DNA of 39,899 nt from JAHJTW01 sp964545545 (GCA_964545545.1 CAZJGK010000025.1:1-39899); one strand, 5' to 3'; counted from the stretch's first letter, positions 24,890 to 34,508 are shown. Numbers and translations: made by a program. The notes: generated from the letters alone by a model not told the origin.

Positions 24890-27304
24890 TCAGGATATAC
24901 GGTCGTCGGAGTTGTGCAGAAGATTATTCAGGGCATTGAGCAGTTGCATGCGGGAAAAGGGCTTGACCAGCAGGGGGCCGGGCAGGGCGGTGTTCCCGGA
25001 TCCGGGAACTCCCTCCGGGTCAAACCCGGTCATGAAAAGGGTCGGGATGTCCGGGCCAATTTCCGCGATGGCGGCGTGGATCTTACGGCCGCTTTTTCCC
25101 GGCAATACAAGATCCAGCAACACGGCATCGATGCGCCCCGTGTTGTTGCGTACCAAATCCAGAGCGGCGCTGCCTTCACTTGCGGTCAGCACCTTGTATC
25201 CGGAGTTCGTCAGGATACGGGCCGTCATTTCCAACACCAGATCTTCATCTTCGACCACCAGGATGGTTTCGCCATGGCCAGTGGGGGCCGTGGCGTGTTC
25301 TGGTGCACGGTGCAGGACAGGCTTGGTGTCCGGACGCAAGTAAATGGCGAAGGTCGCGCCCTCGCCCGGGGTGCTGTCCAGATGGACGAATCCATCGTGT
25401 TGCCTGGTTATGCCATACACGGTGGCCAAGCCCAGACCGGTGCCTTTGCCCGTGGTCCGGGTGGTGAAGAAGGGTTCGAATACCTTGTCCTGGATCTCGG
25501 GGGAAATGCCCACGCCGCTGTCCTGTACGGTCAGGCGGAGCCAGACACCGGGCCGGGCCCAAGGCGGATATTCGGAACCGTCCTCGCCGAATTTCACCAA
25601 GGCGATGGCAATGGTCAGGCGGCCTGACCCGGACATGGCCTCTCTGGCGTTGAGGCAGAGGTTCATAAGAATTTGTTCGATCTGTCCGGGATCGGCGCTG
25701 ACCACCGCAGGGCCGTTGTTAGGCCGTATTTCCAGTGTGATGCCCTTGCCCAGCATGCTCATGAGCATGGGGCGCATGTTGGCCACGGTCTCGTTCAGGT
25801 CCAGGGGGATGGTCAGGGCATTCTGGTGGCTGCTGAAGGCCAGGATCTGGCTCGTCAGGGTGGCCGCACGTTCGGCAGCCTTGTGGGCCTGCTCCAGGTC
25901 CCGGTGGGTGGGAGAGTCCGCGGGCAAATCTTCCAGGGCAAATTCCAGGTTTCCCTGGATAGCCTGGATGATGTTGTTGAAGTCATGGGCGATGCCGCCT
26001 GCCAGCTGGCCCACGGCCTGCAATTTCTGGGACTGGCGCAGCTGGTCTTCCAGCAGGCGCCGGTCCTGGATGTCGCGGCCAACGCTGACCATGCCGTCCA
26101 GATCCCTGCTTTCACTGCACAGGGAAGCGATGGTCCACTGGGTCCAGCGGTATCCGCTCGGGGTTGCCATGCGGACCTCGAATTGTTCCCTTTCCGATCC
26201 GGCGCGGATGCTTTGTTGGGCCTCGATGACGGCCTGTCTGTCATCTGGGTGTGCGCAGGCTGAGAGTTCGCCCCCGAAAATATCCGCGGATTTTTGGCCC
26301 AGAAAATCCAGGAATGACGGGCTGGAAAACACCACGGAACCATCGGGGCCCACGGTGACGACCATGTCGGCGATGTTGTCCACCAGAACCCGGTAGCCTT
26401 CCCGGCTGTTTCGCAGCGCCCCGATCCCCAGCAGGTAGGCGCGCAGCAGCACGGTGAGCATGATGATCAGCAGGCCGCCGCCCAGGGCCAGGATTTCGTC
26501 CGGTCCCAAGGCATGGTGGCCCAGGCGCTCGGGCGTTGGCGCCAGACGCAACAGCCAATCGTAGTTGAGGATGTGCACGGGGTATTCCCGCGTGAAAGCT
26601 GGGGGCCACTCGGAGTGAAACCCTTCCAGGGAATGGTAGGCGACGGTCCCGTTTTCAGCGAAGAGCCCGATGTCGAAACGTTCTCGCAGGCTCTTTTCGT
26701 GCAAACATCCGGTCACGAGCTTTTCCAGGGAAAAGACCCCGTTGATATAACCAAGAATTTTACCGTCGGTTGTAAGGATGGGGCAGTAGGTAGCGAAGCC
26801 GGGTTTGCCCTGAAGCAGGTTGAGGATGGGAGTGCGGATCAGGAATTTTTGGCGATGGGCCTGGTTCAGGGCCGTGACCACCGCCTTGTCCGGGTGCAGG
26901 TGCAGGTCCTTGCCCAGGGCCGCCTGGTTGCCCTCGACCGGGTAGATGATCGTGATGATGTAATCGGGGTCGATGAAGTTCAGGGCCTGGAAACCGGGGA
27001 AAGCCGCGGTGATGTCGTGGGCTCTTTTGCGGAAGTCGTCAGGGTTTCGGACGGGATCGAGGTCATCCATGTTGGCCAGCAGATCGACGACGGCGATCCG
27101 GCTGTGGATCCAGGATTCCAGACGCATTTTGATCTGCTCGGCCGCCACGTTCGTTTCGGCCTGCAGGGTTCCGGTCTCCATGTTTTCGGCCGTGCGCCAC
27201 AGAAACCAGATGCTGGCCGCGCAGACCAGGAAAAAGCCCAAAGGAAACCAGAAAGCTAGGGGAGAATCCGGCTTTGGCTTGTGGTTTGGATTGATGGAGG
27301 GCAT
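24890..27304 (-). CDS. Hybrid sensor histidine kinase
   Basis: 804 residues. Two membrane helices (about 17-36 and 273-292) flank a periplasmic CHASE-like sensor domain (about 40-270). A PAS domain (about 305-420) follows. HisKA has the phosphorylated histidine H440 in GGIAHDFNN, and the HATPase domain (about 535-660) has the N-box NLCLNAREAM and G boxes DSGVGI and GTGLGLATV. A C-terminal receiver domain (about 681-797) has phosphoacceptor D731 and K781. The receiver on the same chain implies phosphorelay to a separate partner. No response regulator with an output domain is adjacent, so the target is unknown. It is divergent from the S55 peptidase gene and has its own promoter. Confidence 0.92.
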   Translation of the reverse strand: MPSINPNHKPKPDSPLAFWFPLGFFLVCAASIWFLWRTAENMETGTLQAETNVAAEQIKMRLESWIHSRIAVVDLLANMDDLDPVRNPDDFRKRAHDITAAFPGFQALNFIDPDYIITIIYPVEGNQAALGKDLHLHPDKAVVTALNQAHRQKFLIRTPILNLLQGKPGFATYCPILTTDGKILGYINGVFSLEKLVTGCLHEKSLRERFDIGLFAENGTVAYHSLEGFHSEWPPAFTREYPVHILNYDWLLRLAPTPERLGHHALGPDEILALGGGLLIIMLTVLLRAYLLGIGALRNSREGYRVLVDNIADMVVTVGPDGSVVFSSPSFLDFLGQKSADIFGGELSACAHPDDRQAVIEAQQSIRAGSEREQFEVRMATPSGYRWTQWTIASLCSESRDLDGMVSVGRDIQDRRLLEDQLRQSQKLQAVGQLAGGIAHDFNNIIQAIQGNLEFALEDLPADSPTHRDLEQAHKAAERAATLTSQILAFSSHQNALTIPLDLNETVANMRPMLMSMLGKGITLEIRPNNGPAVVSADPGQIEQILMNLCLNAREAMSGSGRLTIAIALVKFGEDGSEYPPWARPGVWLRLTVQDSGVGISPEIQDKVFEPFFTTRTTGKGTGLGLATVYGITRQHDGFVHLDSTPGEGATFAIYLRPDTKPVLHRAPEHATAPTGHGETILVVEDEDLVLEMTARILTNSGYKVLTASEGSAALDLVRNNTGRIDAVLLDLVLPGKSGRKIHAAIAEIGPDIPTLFMTGFDPEGVPGSGNTALPGPLLVKPFSRMQLLNALNNLLHNSDDRIS

Positions 27305-27345
27305 ACCGTCTCCGGGTTTTCGGGATGGGGCCTCTGTCCGTTTTC

Positions 27346-27374
27346 ATCATAGAGGATAGGGAACGTGCTGCCAA
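27346..27374 (-). promoter_or_regulatory. Sigma-70-type promoter of the histidine kinase gene
   Basis: On the minus strand TTGGCA (27369-27374), a 17-bp spacer and TATGAT (27346-27351), about 40 bases before the start codon. Confidence 0.7.
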
Positions 27375-27468
27375 GTTCAGTATTGAAGTCAATCCTGGTG
27401 CGCCTCCCCGGATCATCGTGTATGGTGTCGGGATTCGGAATCACCCGGTTCGCCAGCGAAAGGTAGCC

Positions 27469-29358
27469 ATGGTCCCCTCAGATCAGTCCGCCCCTGGGAC
27501 ATTCACCTCCTCCGGCAACCGCAGGCGGTCCCTGTCCGGGATTGTCTGCCTCAGTGTCCTGCTGGCTCTTGTCCGGGGCACCGTGTTTGCCGACATGATT
27601 CCCCTGCGGGAGATCGTACCCGGCATGACCGGTTACGGCTTGACGGTGTTCGCGGGGGATAAGGTCGATACTTTCGGAGTGAAGGTCATCGGTGTGCAGG
27701 ACAAGACCCGGGTGGCAGGCAGCATGATCCTGGTCGAGATCTCGGGCCATGACCTGGCCAATTCAGGGATTGCCCAGGGCATGAGCGGCAGTCCGATCTT
27801 CCTGGACGGAAGGTTGGCGGGAGCTCTCGCCTTGGGCTGGGGCGGGGCGCTGCGGCCCCTGGCGGGGGTCACTCCGGCCGCCGAGATGCTGTCCCTGCCC
27901 ACCGATCCGGTTGACCCGGTGACCGCCACCGCGCTTTTGCCGCCCGCGCCGGCATCCCTGGTTCCGGCCGGTGCCGGTCGTGGGGTTATCGCGGCCCTGG
28001 GCTGGGATGTGCCCCCACCGACGGCAGAGAGCGGTCGCGCCTGGCCGGACGCCAACGATCTGCTCCTGGACCTGCTGCCCGAGTTGAAAACCGCAGGCAC
28101 GGGAAAGGGCTTGCCGGAGGGTTGGGTCATCCGGCTGCCGGGAGAACAGGCCCAGAGCGCCGGCACGGGGGGATCCGGACCCGGGACGTTGCGCCTTGTT
28201 CCCGGTTCGTCCTGTGCGGTTCCCCTGATCATGGGGGATGCCCTGCTGGGCGTGATCGGGACCACGACCTGGGTTGAAGGCGACGATGTTTTCATGATGG
28301 GACACCCCTTCTTGCAGCGGGGACCGGTGTGCTGGCCGCTGGCGTCCGCCAAGGTTCTGACGGTGCTTCCCAGTCGCCAGATGTCCTTCAAGATGGCGGG
28401 GATCGGCTCGGTGGTGGGATCGGTCTATCACGATCAGCGCTCGGGATTGACCGGCAGGATGGGCCCGGGACCCCGCATGGTGCCGGTCACAGCCACCGTT
28501 CGCGGCGGGGCGGGTAATCGTGACTACCGGTTCAAGGTCGTCGATGATCCCTCCTTGACGCCGGCCTTGGTGTTCTGGTGCCTCTACAATTCTTTGCTGG
28601 TGCAGGGGGATGATGCCAGCCAGCAGACCATTCGTTACCGGGTGGTCGCCCGCTGGGAGGGAGATCCCGGGCTGGCGGCCGCTCCCCTTGAATTGACGGG
28701 GATCGCTGTGGGACCAGGAGGAGCCCAGGGTCTTGCTGCGGCCTGGATGGCGCCGCTGGCCATGTTGATGAACAACAGCGACCGCCGTGTGGTTTTGGCG
28801 GGTATCGAGGCGGAGTTCATGCTGGATCGACCGGCGGCCGTGGCCGCCATCACGGGGCTGGATGCCCCTGGTGTGCTGGCCCGGGGCGAGCGTTCCCTGA
28901 CCTGCACGGTGCATGTCCAGCCCCGGCGCGGACCTGGGCAGACCCAAACCGTGACCCTGCCCCTGCCGCCTTATCTGCCGCCGGGGCCGTACCGCCTGGT
29001 GGCGGCCAGCGCCGCCGATCTGTTCGCTCTGGAAATCCAGCGGCTGGGGGGGGCCCCGCCTGTAGATACGCTGCATGACCTTGTGCGTCTGTTGCGCCGG
29101 CCGCGATCACCGGATCACTTGGTCGTCGCCTTGGTTGCTCCCGGTGGCGGAGTTGTCGTCGATGGCCGGGAAATGCCCAACCTGCCGGGAAGCCGAATGC
29201 GTCTGCTCGAATCCGGCGACCCGACCATCAGCCGACCATTGGCGGAACTTCCCGCGCGCATATCGTTGCCGCTGGATTGGGCCCTGCACGGATCGGCTGT
29301 GCGGAATTTGACCATTGAAGCCGGGGTTGGGCGATATACGGCCCGGCCGCGCCCCTGA
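27469..29358 (+). CDS. SpoIVB-like S55 family serine peptidase
   Basis: 629 residues with a signal or anchor segment (SGIVCLSVLLALVRGTVFA, about 23-41). The S55 domain starts with PLREIVPGMTGYGLTVFAGDKVDTFGVKVIGV and carries the catalytic-serine box GMSGSP (104-109) after HDLANSG. In Bacillus, the SpoIVB protease signals across a membrane in sporulation, but S55-like proteins of Gram-negative bacteria are uncharacterised, so the substrate is unknown. The C-terminal ~400 residues are beta-rich and of no recognised family. The ATG at 27469 follows AAAGG with a 5-base gap. The next gene follows by 23 bases. Confidence 0.82.
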   Translation: MVPSDQSAPGTFTSSGNRRRSLSGIVCLSVLLALVRGTVFADMIPLREIVPGMTGYGLTVFAGDKVDTFGVKVIGVQDKTRVAGSMILVEISGHDLANSGIAQGMSGSPIFLDGRLAGALALGWGGALRPLAGVTPAAEMLSLPTDPVDPVTATALLPPAPASLVPAGAGRGVIAALGWDVPPPTAESGRAWPDANDLLLDLLPELKTAGTGKGLPEGWVIRLPGEQAQSAGTGGSGPGTLRLVPGSSCAVPLIMGDALLGVIGTTTWVEGDDVFMMGHPFLQRGPVCWPLASAKVLTVLPSRQMSFKMAGIGSVVGSVYHDQRSGLTGRMGPGPRMVPVTATVRGGAGNRDYRFKVVDDPSLTPALVFWCLYNSLLVQGDDASQQTIRYRVVARWEGDPGLAAAPLELTGIAVGPGGAQGLAAAWMAPLAMLMNNSDRRVVLAGIEAEFMLDRPAAVAAITGLDAPGVLARGERSLTCTVHVQPRRGPGQTQTVTLPLPPYLPPGPYRLVAASAADLFALEIQRLGGAPPVDTLHDLVRLLRRPRSPDHLVVALVAPGGGVVVDGREMPNLPGSRMRLLESGDPTISRPLAELPARISLPLDWALHGSAVRNLTIEAGVGRYTARPRP

Positions 29359-29381
29359 TGTCGCCGTACCTGGAGGTAGTC

Positions 29382-31613
29382 ATGTTCCCCATCATTCCCG
29401 AGCTGTGGCACCGGTTTTTGCGAGCGGCACGGTTTCCGGCTCTGGTGATCATCTTGCTCTTCCTGGCCCTGTCTGCGGGCGCCGCCGGGCCGCTCTACTG
29501 GGACATGCCCGACGGTCGGCCTTTTACCGCGTGCAACCTGGAAGGAGTTAAGATCACCGCGGACGGGTATCTTGGGCCGGGCTTGCCGCGCGGGGAGAGA
29601 GTCGAGCTCAACGAGGACGTGGTCTGGACCACGGTTTCCGACGGCAAGGGCGGATTTTTTCTGGGCACCGGTAATCACGGCCGCATCCTGTGGCTGAACG
29701 CCAAGGGTGACCTTTTTACCTGGGCCGATCTGGATTGTGATGAAGTTCTGAGCCTGGAGGTCTTGTCTGACGGACGGGTTGTTGCCGGCTGTGAACCGGA
29801 CGGGCAGGTGTTCCTGGTCGGCGGGGATGCCAAGGCCAAGGCCGTGGGCAAGATCGGTGGCGGTTATATCTGGGCCATGACCCGCGATGACCGGGGGCTC
29901 ATCTACCTGGCCACCGGCAGTCCGGCCGCTTTGAGCGTGCTGGACCCGGCTCAAGGCACGTTGAATCAGTTGACGACCTTTCCCGCCGAGAATGCCCTGG
30001 ATGTCGCCGTCACCGACAACGGTGAGCTCCTGGTTGCCACCCAGGGTCCCGGGTTGGTGTACAGGTTGGATCCTGCTCACCCTGATCACGTGGCGGTTGT
30101 GCTCCAGGCGGCCCAGGGCGAGGTGAATACTCTGGTGCGCGGCCCCGGCGGCGGGTTTTGTGCGCTGGCGGTGAATTCCGAGCAGTCGGATCTGGATGTG
30201 GCCTTGGGTTCTGCGGTCAACCCGCCCCGCGGAGCGCCGCCCAGATCGGTGGTGATGATCCCGGGCGCCGAGGCCGGACAGCGTGCGAAAGTTCCCAGCG
30301 CCGCTCTCTATGACCTGGAAAGTCCCATCTCACCCGCCGTGATCTGGTCCGGAAACCTGGATTTGATTGCCGTGGTCCATGTTCCGGACCTGGGTTGGGT
30401 GGCCGGGGGGTTGCGCGGGAAGGATCAACCCCTGACGGTTCTTTACCGCCTGGTGCCGCCGGGCGACCGTGAGGTGCTTACCAGCTGGCAGGGGGGGGAT
30501 ATCGTGGTGCTGCAACCCGGCCAGGCTCCCGCCACCGTTGGCGTGGTTCAGGTCCATCCCAGCCGGTATGACGTCTTCGGTTCGGGGATCAAGGGCGACC
30601 GAACGGCCACCGGACCGGTGCTGGATGCGGGACGGCCCGTCGCTTGGGGCCGTTTGTCCTGGGCGGGCGATGCCACCGGCGGGAAATTGCGTTGGTCGGC
30701 CAGGACCGGAAATCGCGAGTTCGCCGACGAGAGCTGGAGCGACTGGTCCGGAGCATGGAGTGAAGAGAATCACCGGCTCGCCGTCCCCGCCGGTAGGTAT
30801 TTGCAATGGCGGGTGGACTTTCCCCCGGGAATGGTCGCCAGCTCCATGCGTCTGACCGGTGTGACGGTCAGTGCCTGGGGAAAAAACCGGGCGCCGGTGA
30901 TTACCGACTTCAGGCGCGAGAACCTTGAGGGCGTGCGCCAGGGCGGTCTCATGGCCCAGCGGCCCAATCTTACCCGCAATTTCGCGAGTGGGCTCAAGGC
31001 GGAATTCAACCGCGCCGAGACCCCCGCTCGCCCTCAGCCGGCCGAACGGGTAAAGCTGGGCAATGCGGTGGTGGTTTTTTCCTGGAAAGCCGATGATCCC
31101 GACCAGGATGGACTCGAGTACGTCCTGGCTTGCCGCAAACGGGGCGCTTCAGTGTGGCAGGATGTGGCCACCGGCAGCGACGCGCAACTGGACGCCTGGG
31201 ATACGTCTTCGGTGCCCGACGGGATTTATGACGTCCGGCTCAAGGTCAGCGATAGCCCGGACAATCCAGCAGAAAACGTAATGAGCAGCGAGCGGGAATA
31301 CGGCCCGGTCGTGGTGGACAACACGCCGCCGGAAATACTGGATCTGGCGGCGGATTATGCGGCCGGTGTTCTGGAGTTGAACTTCAAGGCCCAGGATGAG
31401 GCAAGCCCCCTGGCGGGTGCGTTTCTGGTCAACGCTGACGGCAGCAGGGAACGGCTCGATCCCCAGGACAGGATCTGCGACAGCACCCGGGAGGCTTTCA
31501 CTTGCCGGCATCCCATTACCGGAGCGGACAACCCCCCGGCCTGGGTTCAGGTTGAGGTGCTTGATGCCCGGGGCAACCTTGGCGTCGGCAAGTGCCGGGT
31601 CAAGGGGGAGTGA
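29382..31613 (+). CDS. Secreted beta-propeller protein
   Basis: 743 residues. A hydrophobic start (ALVIILLFLALSAGAAG) is the signal. The N-terminal half has repeated beta-propeller strands (GKGGFFLGTGNHGRILWLNAKG, DGRVVAGCEPDGQVFLV, DRGLIYLATGSPAALSVLD, DNGELLVATQGPGLVYRLD). The C-terminal part has immunoglobulin-like segments with DDPDQDGLEYVLACR and VPDGIYDVRLKVSDSPDNPAE. It contains no FlgD-like end, unlike the other secreted proteins here. GGAGG lies 5 bases before the ATG at 29382, so this start is preferred over an ATG at 29358 that overlaps the S55 stop. It sits between the S55 peptidase gene and tadA on the same strand and may be a partner or substrate of the peptidase. Confidence 0.72.
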   Translation: MFPIIPELWHRFLRAARFPALVIILLFLALSAGAAGPLYWDMPDGRPFTACNLEGVKITADGYLGPGLPRGERVELNEDVVWTTVSDGKGGFFLGTGNHGRILWLNAKGDLFTWADLDCDEVLSLEVLSDGRVVAGCEPDGQVFLVGGDAKAKAVGKIGGGYIWAMTRDDRGLIYLATGSPAALSVLDPAQGTLNQLTTFPAENALDVAVTDNGELLVATQGPGLVYRLDPAHPDHVAVVLQAAQGEVNTLVRGPGGGFCALAVNSEQSDLDVALGSAVNPPRGAPPRSVVMIPGAEAGQRAKVPSAALYDLESPISPAVIWSGNLDLIAVVHVPDLGWVAGGLRGKDQPLTVLYRLVPPGDREVLTSWQGGDIVVLQPGQAPATVGVVQVHPSRYDVFGSGIKGDRTATGPVLDAGRPVAWGRLSWAGDATGGKLRWSARTGNREFADESWSDWSGAWSEENHRLAVPAGRYLQWRVDFPPGMVASSMRLTGVTVSAWGKNRAPVITDFRRENLEGVRQGGLMAQRPNLTRNFASGLKAEFNRAETPARPQPAERVKLGNAVVVFSWKADDPDQDGLEYVLACRKRGASVWQDVATGSDAQLDAWDTSSVPDGIYDVRLKVSDSPDNPAENVMSSEREYGPVVVDNTPPEILDLAADYAAGVLELNFKAQDEASPLAGAFLVNADGSRERLDPQDRICDSTREAFTCRHPITGADNPPAWVQVEVLDARGNLGVGKCRVKGE

Positions 31614-32092
31614 TGGCTGCGGACGGGGATTTTGCCGCCCACCTGAACTGGATGCGGGTGGCGCTCACAGAGGCCCGCCTGGCCGGGGAGCAGGGGGAAG
31701 TGCCGGTCGGGGCGGTCGTTGTGCGTGACGGGCGGATCATCGGCCGGGGGCGCAACCAGGTCGAGGGTCTCGGCGATCCCACGGCCCACGCCGAGATCCT
31801 GGCTCTGGGCGCCGCCGCGGGCGCCAGGTCGGACTGGCGTCTGAATGACGCCGCTCTCTACGTGACGCTCGAACCTTGCACCATGTGTGCGGGGGCCATT
31901 CTGCTGGCGAGGTTGGGGTGTTTGATCTTCGGCGCCAGCGATCCCCGGGCGGGGGCCGTGGTGTCCCGGGCCCGCTTGCTGGACGGCAATCCCTATGGCC
32001 ACGGTGTGAAGGTGACCGGAGGTATCCTGGCTCCCGAATGCGGAGATCTTTTGCGGGATTTTTTCGCCCGCAAACGGGAGACCGCCCCCTGA
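31613..32092 (+). CDS. tadA: tRNA-specific adenosine deaminase TadA
   Basis: 159 residues. Deaminates A34 to inosine in tRNA-Arg(ACG). The zinc and catalytic motifs are HAE (59-61) and PCTMC (88-92), with PVGAVVV and ARLGCLIFGASDPRAGA typical of TadA. It ends normally after FFARKRE. The start overlaps the stop of the preceding propeller gene (TGATG), with GGGGGAG upstream. The expected substrate tRNA is encoded at 24766-24842. Confidence 0.95.
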   Translation: MAADGDFAAHLNWMRVALTEARLAGEQGEVPVGAVVVRDGRIIGRGRNQVEGLGDPTAHAEILALGAAAGARSDWRLNDAALYVTLEPCTMCAGAILLARLGCLIFGASDPRAGAVVSRARLLDGNPYGHGVKVTGGILAPECGDLLRDFFARKRETAP

Positions 32093-32111
32093 AATCGAGA
32101 GTCCGGCCTTG

Positions 32112-32140
32112 TTGATTTTCCCGGGGGCCGGTGCTATATT
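32112..32140 (+). promoter_or_regulatory. Promoter of the Ser-Ser-Ala tRNA/SRP RNA run
   Basis: TTGATT (32112-32117), a 17-bp spacer and TATATT (32135-32140). It lies 18 bases before tRNA-Ser(GGA), and no better promoter is seen before the following RNA genes. Confidence 0.75.
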
Positions 32141-32157
32141 GCTCGCCCTGTTCAGGC

Positions 32158-32245
<88 letters not shown>

Positions 32246-32278
32246 GCGGCCATGGCCGCCGGCGAAGATCAGGATCGG

Positions 32279-32368
32279 GGAGAGGTGCCGGAGCGGTTGA
32301 ACGGGGCGGTCTCGAAAACCGTTGAGCTCTTCGGAGTTCCCAGGGTTCGAATCCCTGCCTCTCCGCCA
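32279..32368 (+). tRNA. tRNA-Ser (CGA)
   Basis: 90-nt class II cloverleaf with GGAGAGG/CCTCTCC acceptor, anticodon CGA (loop CTCGAAA), a long variable arm and encoded CCA. It is 33 bases after tRNA-Ser(GGA). Confidence 0.93.
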
Positions 32369-32448
32369 GATCCTGCTGTTGCCGGGAGCCGGTGGACAAA
32401 CCGCTGATGCCGGCGCCCGGATACGGGCGCAGGATGGAATTCAAGGGT

Positions 32449-32524
32449 GGGGATGTAGCTCAGCTGGGAGAGCACTACGTTCGCAACGTAGGGGTCGTCG
32501 GTTCGAACCCGATCATCTCCACCA
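32449..32524 (+). tRNA. tRNA-Ala (CGC)
   Basis: 76-nt cloverleaf with anticodon CGC (loop TTCGCAA), GGGGATGTAGCTCAGCTGGG start and encoded ACCA. The G3.U70-type identity position is not verified, but the overall sequence is typical of Ala. Confidence 0.93.
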
Positions 32525-32559
32525 CCTTATTGATCCGGTTGAACGGATCGAAGGCATGA

Positions 32560-32665
32560 TGGGCCAGGCCCGGTGTGACGCCGGAGCACTAATTCCGTCA
32601 GGACTGGAAAGTAGCAGCGGTACGTTCCCTTCGACGTGTGCGCCGCCAGCCTGGCCCACCTTTTC
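32560..32665 (+). ncRNA. ffs: Signal recognition particle RNA (4.5S-like) with its terminator tail
   Basis: TGGGCCAGGC (32560-32569) pairs with GCCTGGCCCA (32649-32658) to close a long hairpin of about 99 nt. Its apex carries the conserved SRP motif GTCAGGACTGGAAAGTAGCAGC: the stem ACT/AGT holds the GGAA tetraloop, followed by AGCAGC, as in E. coli 4.5S RNA. It binds Ffh for co-translational targeting. CCTTTTCCTCTTT after the stem acts as the terminator tail. It follows the tRNAs and precedes dnaX by about 100 bases. Confidence 0.93.
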
Positions 32666-32767
32666 CTCTTTCCAGCGGTATGCTAGACTGACACCAGGTT
32701 CCCCCGACTTCCCTTGCGGTCGCGGCCCGTGCCTGCGGTCGACGGTCCTTTCGGCGAGTGGAGCGTC

Positions 32768-34456
32768 ATGTCCTACGAAGCCATTGCCCGCAAATATCGT
32801 CCCGAGACCTTTGCCCAGGTCGTGGGTCAATCCCATGTGACCGATACCCTGCGCGCCGCCGTGCGCCGCGACAAGCTCAGCCACGCTTATCTTTTCAGCG
32901 GGCCCAGAGGTTGCGGCAAGACGACGGTGGCCCGCCTGCTGGCCAAGGCCATCAACTGTCCCCATCCGGTCGCCGGCGATCCCTGTGGCGAATGCGAAAG
33001 CTGTCGGGCCATCGCCCGGGGCAGCTACCTGGATGTGCTGGAGATCGATGCGGCCAGCAACACCGGTGTGGACAACATCCGCGAGCTGCGGGACATGGCC
33101 CAGTATTCACCCAGCGAGGGCAGCAGCCGGGTTTTTATCATCGACGAAGTGCACATGCTGTCCAAGGGAGCGTTCAACGCCCTGTTGAAGATCCTCGAAG
33201 AACCGCCGGCCCGGGTTTTCTTTTTCTTTGCGACCACCGAAGTTCACAAGATTCCCCGCACCATCCTGTCGCGCTGTCAGCGCTTCGATTTCCGCCTGTT
33301 GAGCCAGAGTGAACTGGCCGGGCGCCTGGCGGAGGTCGCCCTCGCCGAGGACGTCAGGCTTGACGAGGGCGCTCTGCGGCTGCTGGTGTCCCTGGCCGAG
33401 GGGAGCCTGCGGGACGGGCTCAGTCTGCTGGACCAGGTCATCGCCTCCTGCGAAGGCGAGATTACCGAGCAGATCGTGGTCCAGGCGTTCGGTTTGATCC
33501 GCAGCGAGATCTACCTGGATCTCAACGACGCCATCGTGGCGGGAGATCCCGGGTCGGCCCTGGAACTGGTGGCCGACCTGGCGCGCGCAGGCCAGAGCCT
33601 GGGCACGTTTGCCCGGGGCATCGTCACGAATTTCCGCAACCTGATGCTCCTGAAGATCGATCCCGACCTGGCCCGGATGGTGGATTTGCCGGCCGACCAG
33701 TTGACGCGGCTTGGCGGCCAGGCGGCGCATTTCAGCGAGCAGGACCTGTTGGCCCTGATCGAACGGTCCAGCCGTCATTTTGAACGCATTCACCGCAGCA
33801 CCCAGCCCCGCATCCTCCTGGAAGCCGCCGTGGTGGAGTACACCCGTTTCGAGTCGCGGGTATTGCTGTCGGATCTGGCGCGCCGTCTGGATGCCCTGGC
33901 GACGCAGGGAGGGTCCACGCCCGGCTCCAGCTCCCCTGACCGGCCCGCCCCTGCCAGGCCGGCCCGTAAGCAGGCTTCGCCACCGCCGAATTCCGGCCAC
34001 CAGGCCGCAGACCCTGGCCTTGCCCGCCCGGCTGCAGGTGAAACCGTGCCCGGCTGGACCCGCCTGATCGAGGTCCTGATGCAGAAGGCCCCCAGGGTTG
34101 GCGCCTGCCTCATGAACGGGCTGCCATCCTTCGCCCCGGACAGCGGGCGTTTGACGATCGCCTTCGCCGCAGACAAGAATTTCCAGGTCAAGAACATCGA
34201 GGGCGATCGGGAGCGGATCGAGGAGCTTGCTTCCGGGTTATGGAACACGCCGGTGAAGGTCGATCTCATCCTGGGCTCCCGCGGCCAGGACGATGCCGCC
34301 CGCGAGGACCTGCGGCGTGAGGTGGCGCCCACCGCACGCGAGGAACTGAAGCATGCCTGCGCCGGGGATCCCGCGCTCGGTAAACTGGTCGAAATGATGG
34401 ATGCCGCGCCCCTGCCTGCAAGCGAACAGGAAAAATGGGATGATTCCGCCGACTGA
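32768..34456 (+). CDS. dnaX: DNA polymerase III subunit gamma/tau
   Basis: 562 residues. The clamp-loader AAA+ domain opens with YEAIARKYRPETFAQVVGQ, Walker A GPRGCGKT (45-52), zinc cysteines C64, C73, C76 and C79, Walker B IIDEVH (124-129), and sensor region FFATTEVHKIP then TILSRCQRFDFR. Domain III and a proline-rich linker lead to a C-terminal region (about 430-562) of the tau type. No A-AAA-AAG slippery heptamer was noticed, so a gamma form by frameshift is not evident. The ATG at 32768 follows GGAG. It starts the dnaX-ybaB-recR group. Confidence 0.95.
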   Translation: MSYEAIARKYRPETFAQVVGQSHVTDTLRAAVRRDKLSHAYLFSGPRGCGKTTVARLLAKAINCPHPVAGDPCGECESCRAIARGSYLDVLEIDAASNTGVDNIRELRDMAQYSPSEGSSRVFIIDEVHMLSKGAFNALLKILEEPPARVFFFFATTEVHKIPRTILSRCQRFDFRLLSQSELAGRLAEVALAEDVRLDEGALRLLVSLAEGSLRDGLSLLDQVIASCEGEITEQIVVQAFGLIRSEIYLDLNDAIVAGDPGSALELVADLARAGQSLGTFARGIVTNFRNLMLLKIDPDLARMVDLPADQLTRLGGQAAHFSEQDLLALIERSSRHFERIHRSTQPRILLEAAVVEYTRFESRVLLSDLARRLDALATQGGSTPGSSSPDRPAPARPARKQASPPPNSGHQAADPGLARPAAGETVPGWTRLIEVLMQKAPRVGACLMNGLPSFAPDSGRLTIAFAADKNFQVKNIEGDRERIEELASGLWNTPVKVDLILGSRGQDDAAREDLRREVAPTAREELKHACAGDPALGKLVEMMDAAPLPASEQEKWDDSAD

Positions 34457-34508
34457 AATGACTGCGGATGCAACGGGAACAAGGATTCAAGGCACAAGGA
34501 GACCGGTC

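Noticed and set aside
27763..29076. 437-codon minus-strand frame opposite the S55 peptidase gene
   Set aside because: No domain pattern, no start with a ribosome binding site, and it overlaps a well-supported gene.
32768..34456. Programmed frameshift site in dnaX
   Set aside because: No A-AAA-AAG type heptamer was noticed in the second half of the gene.
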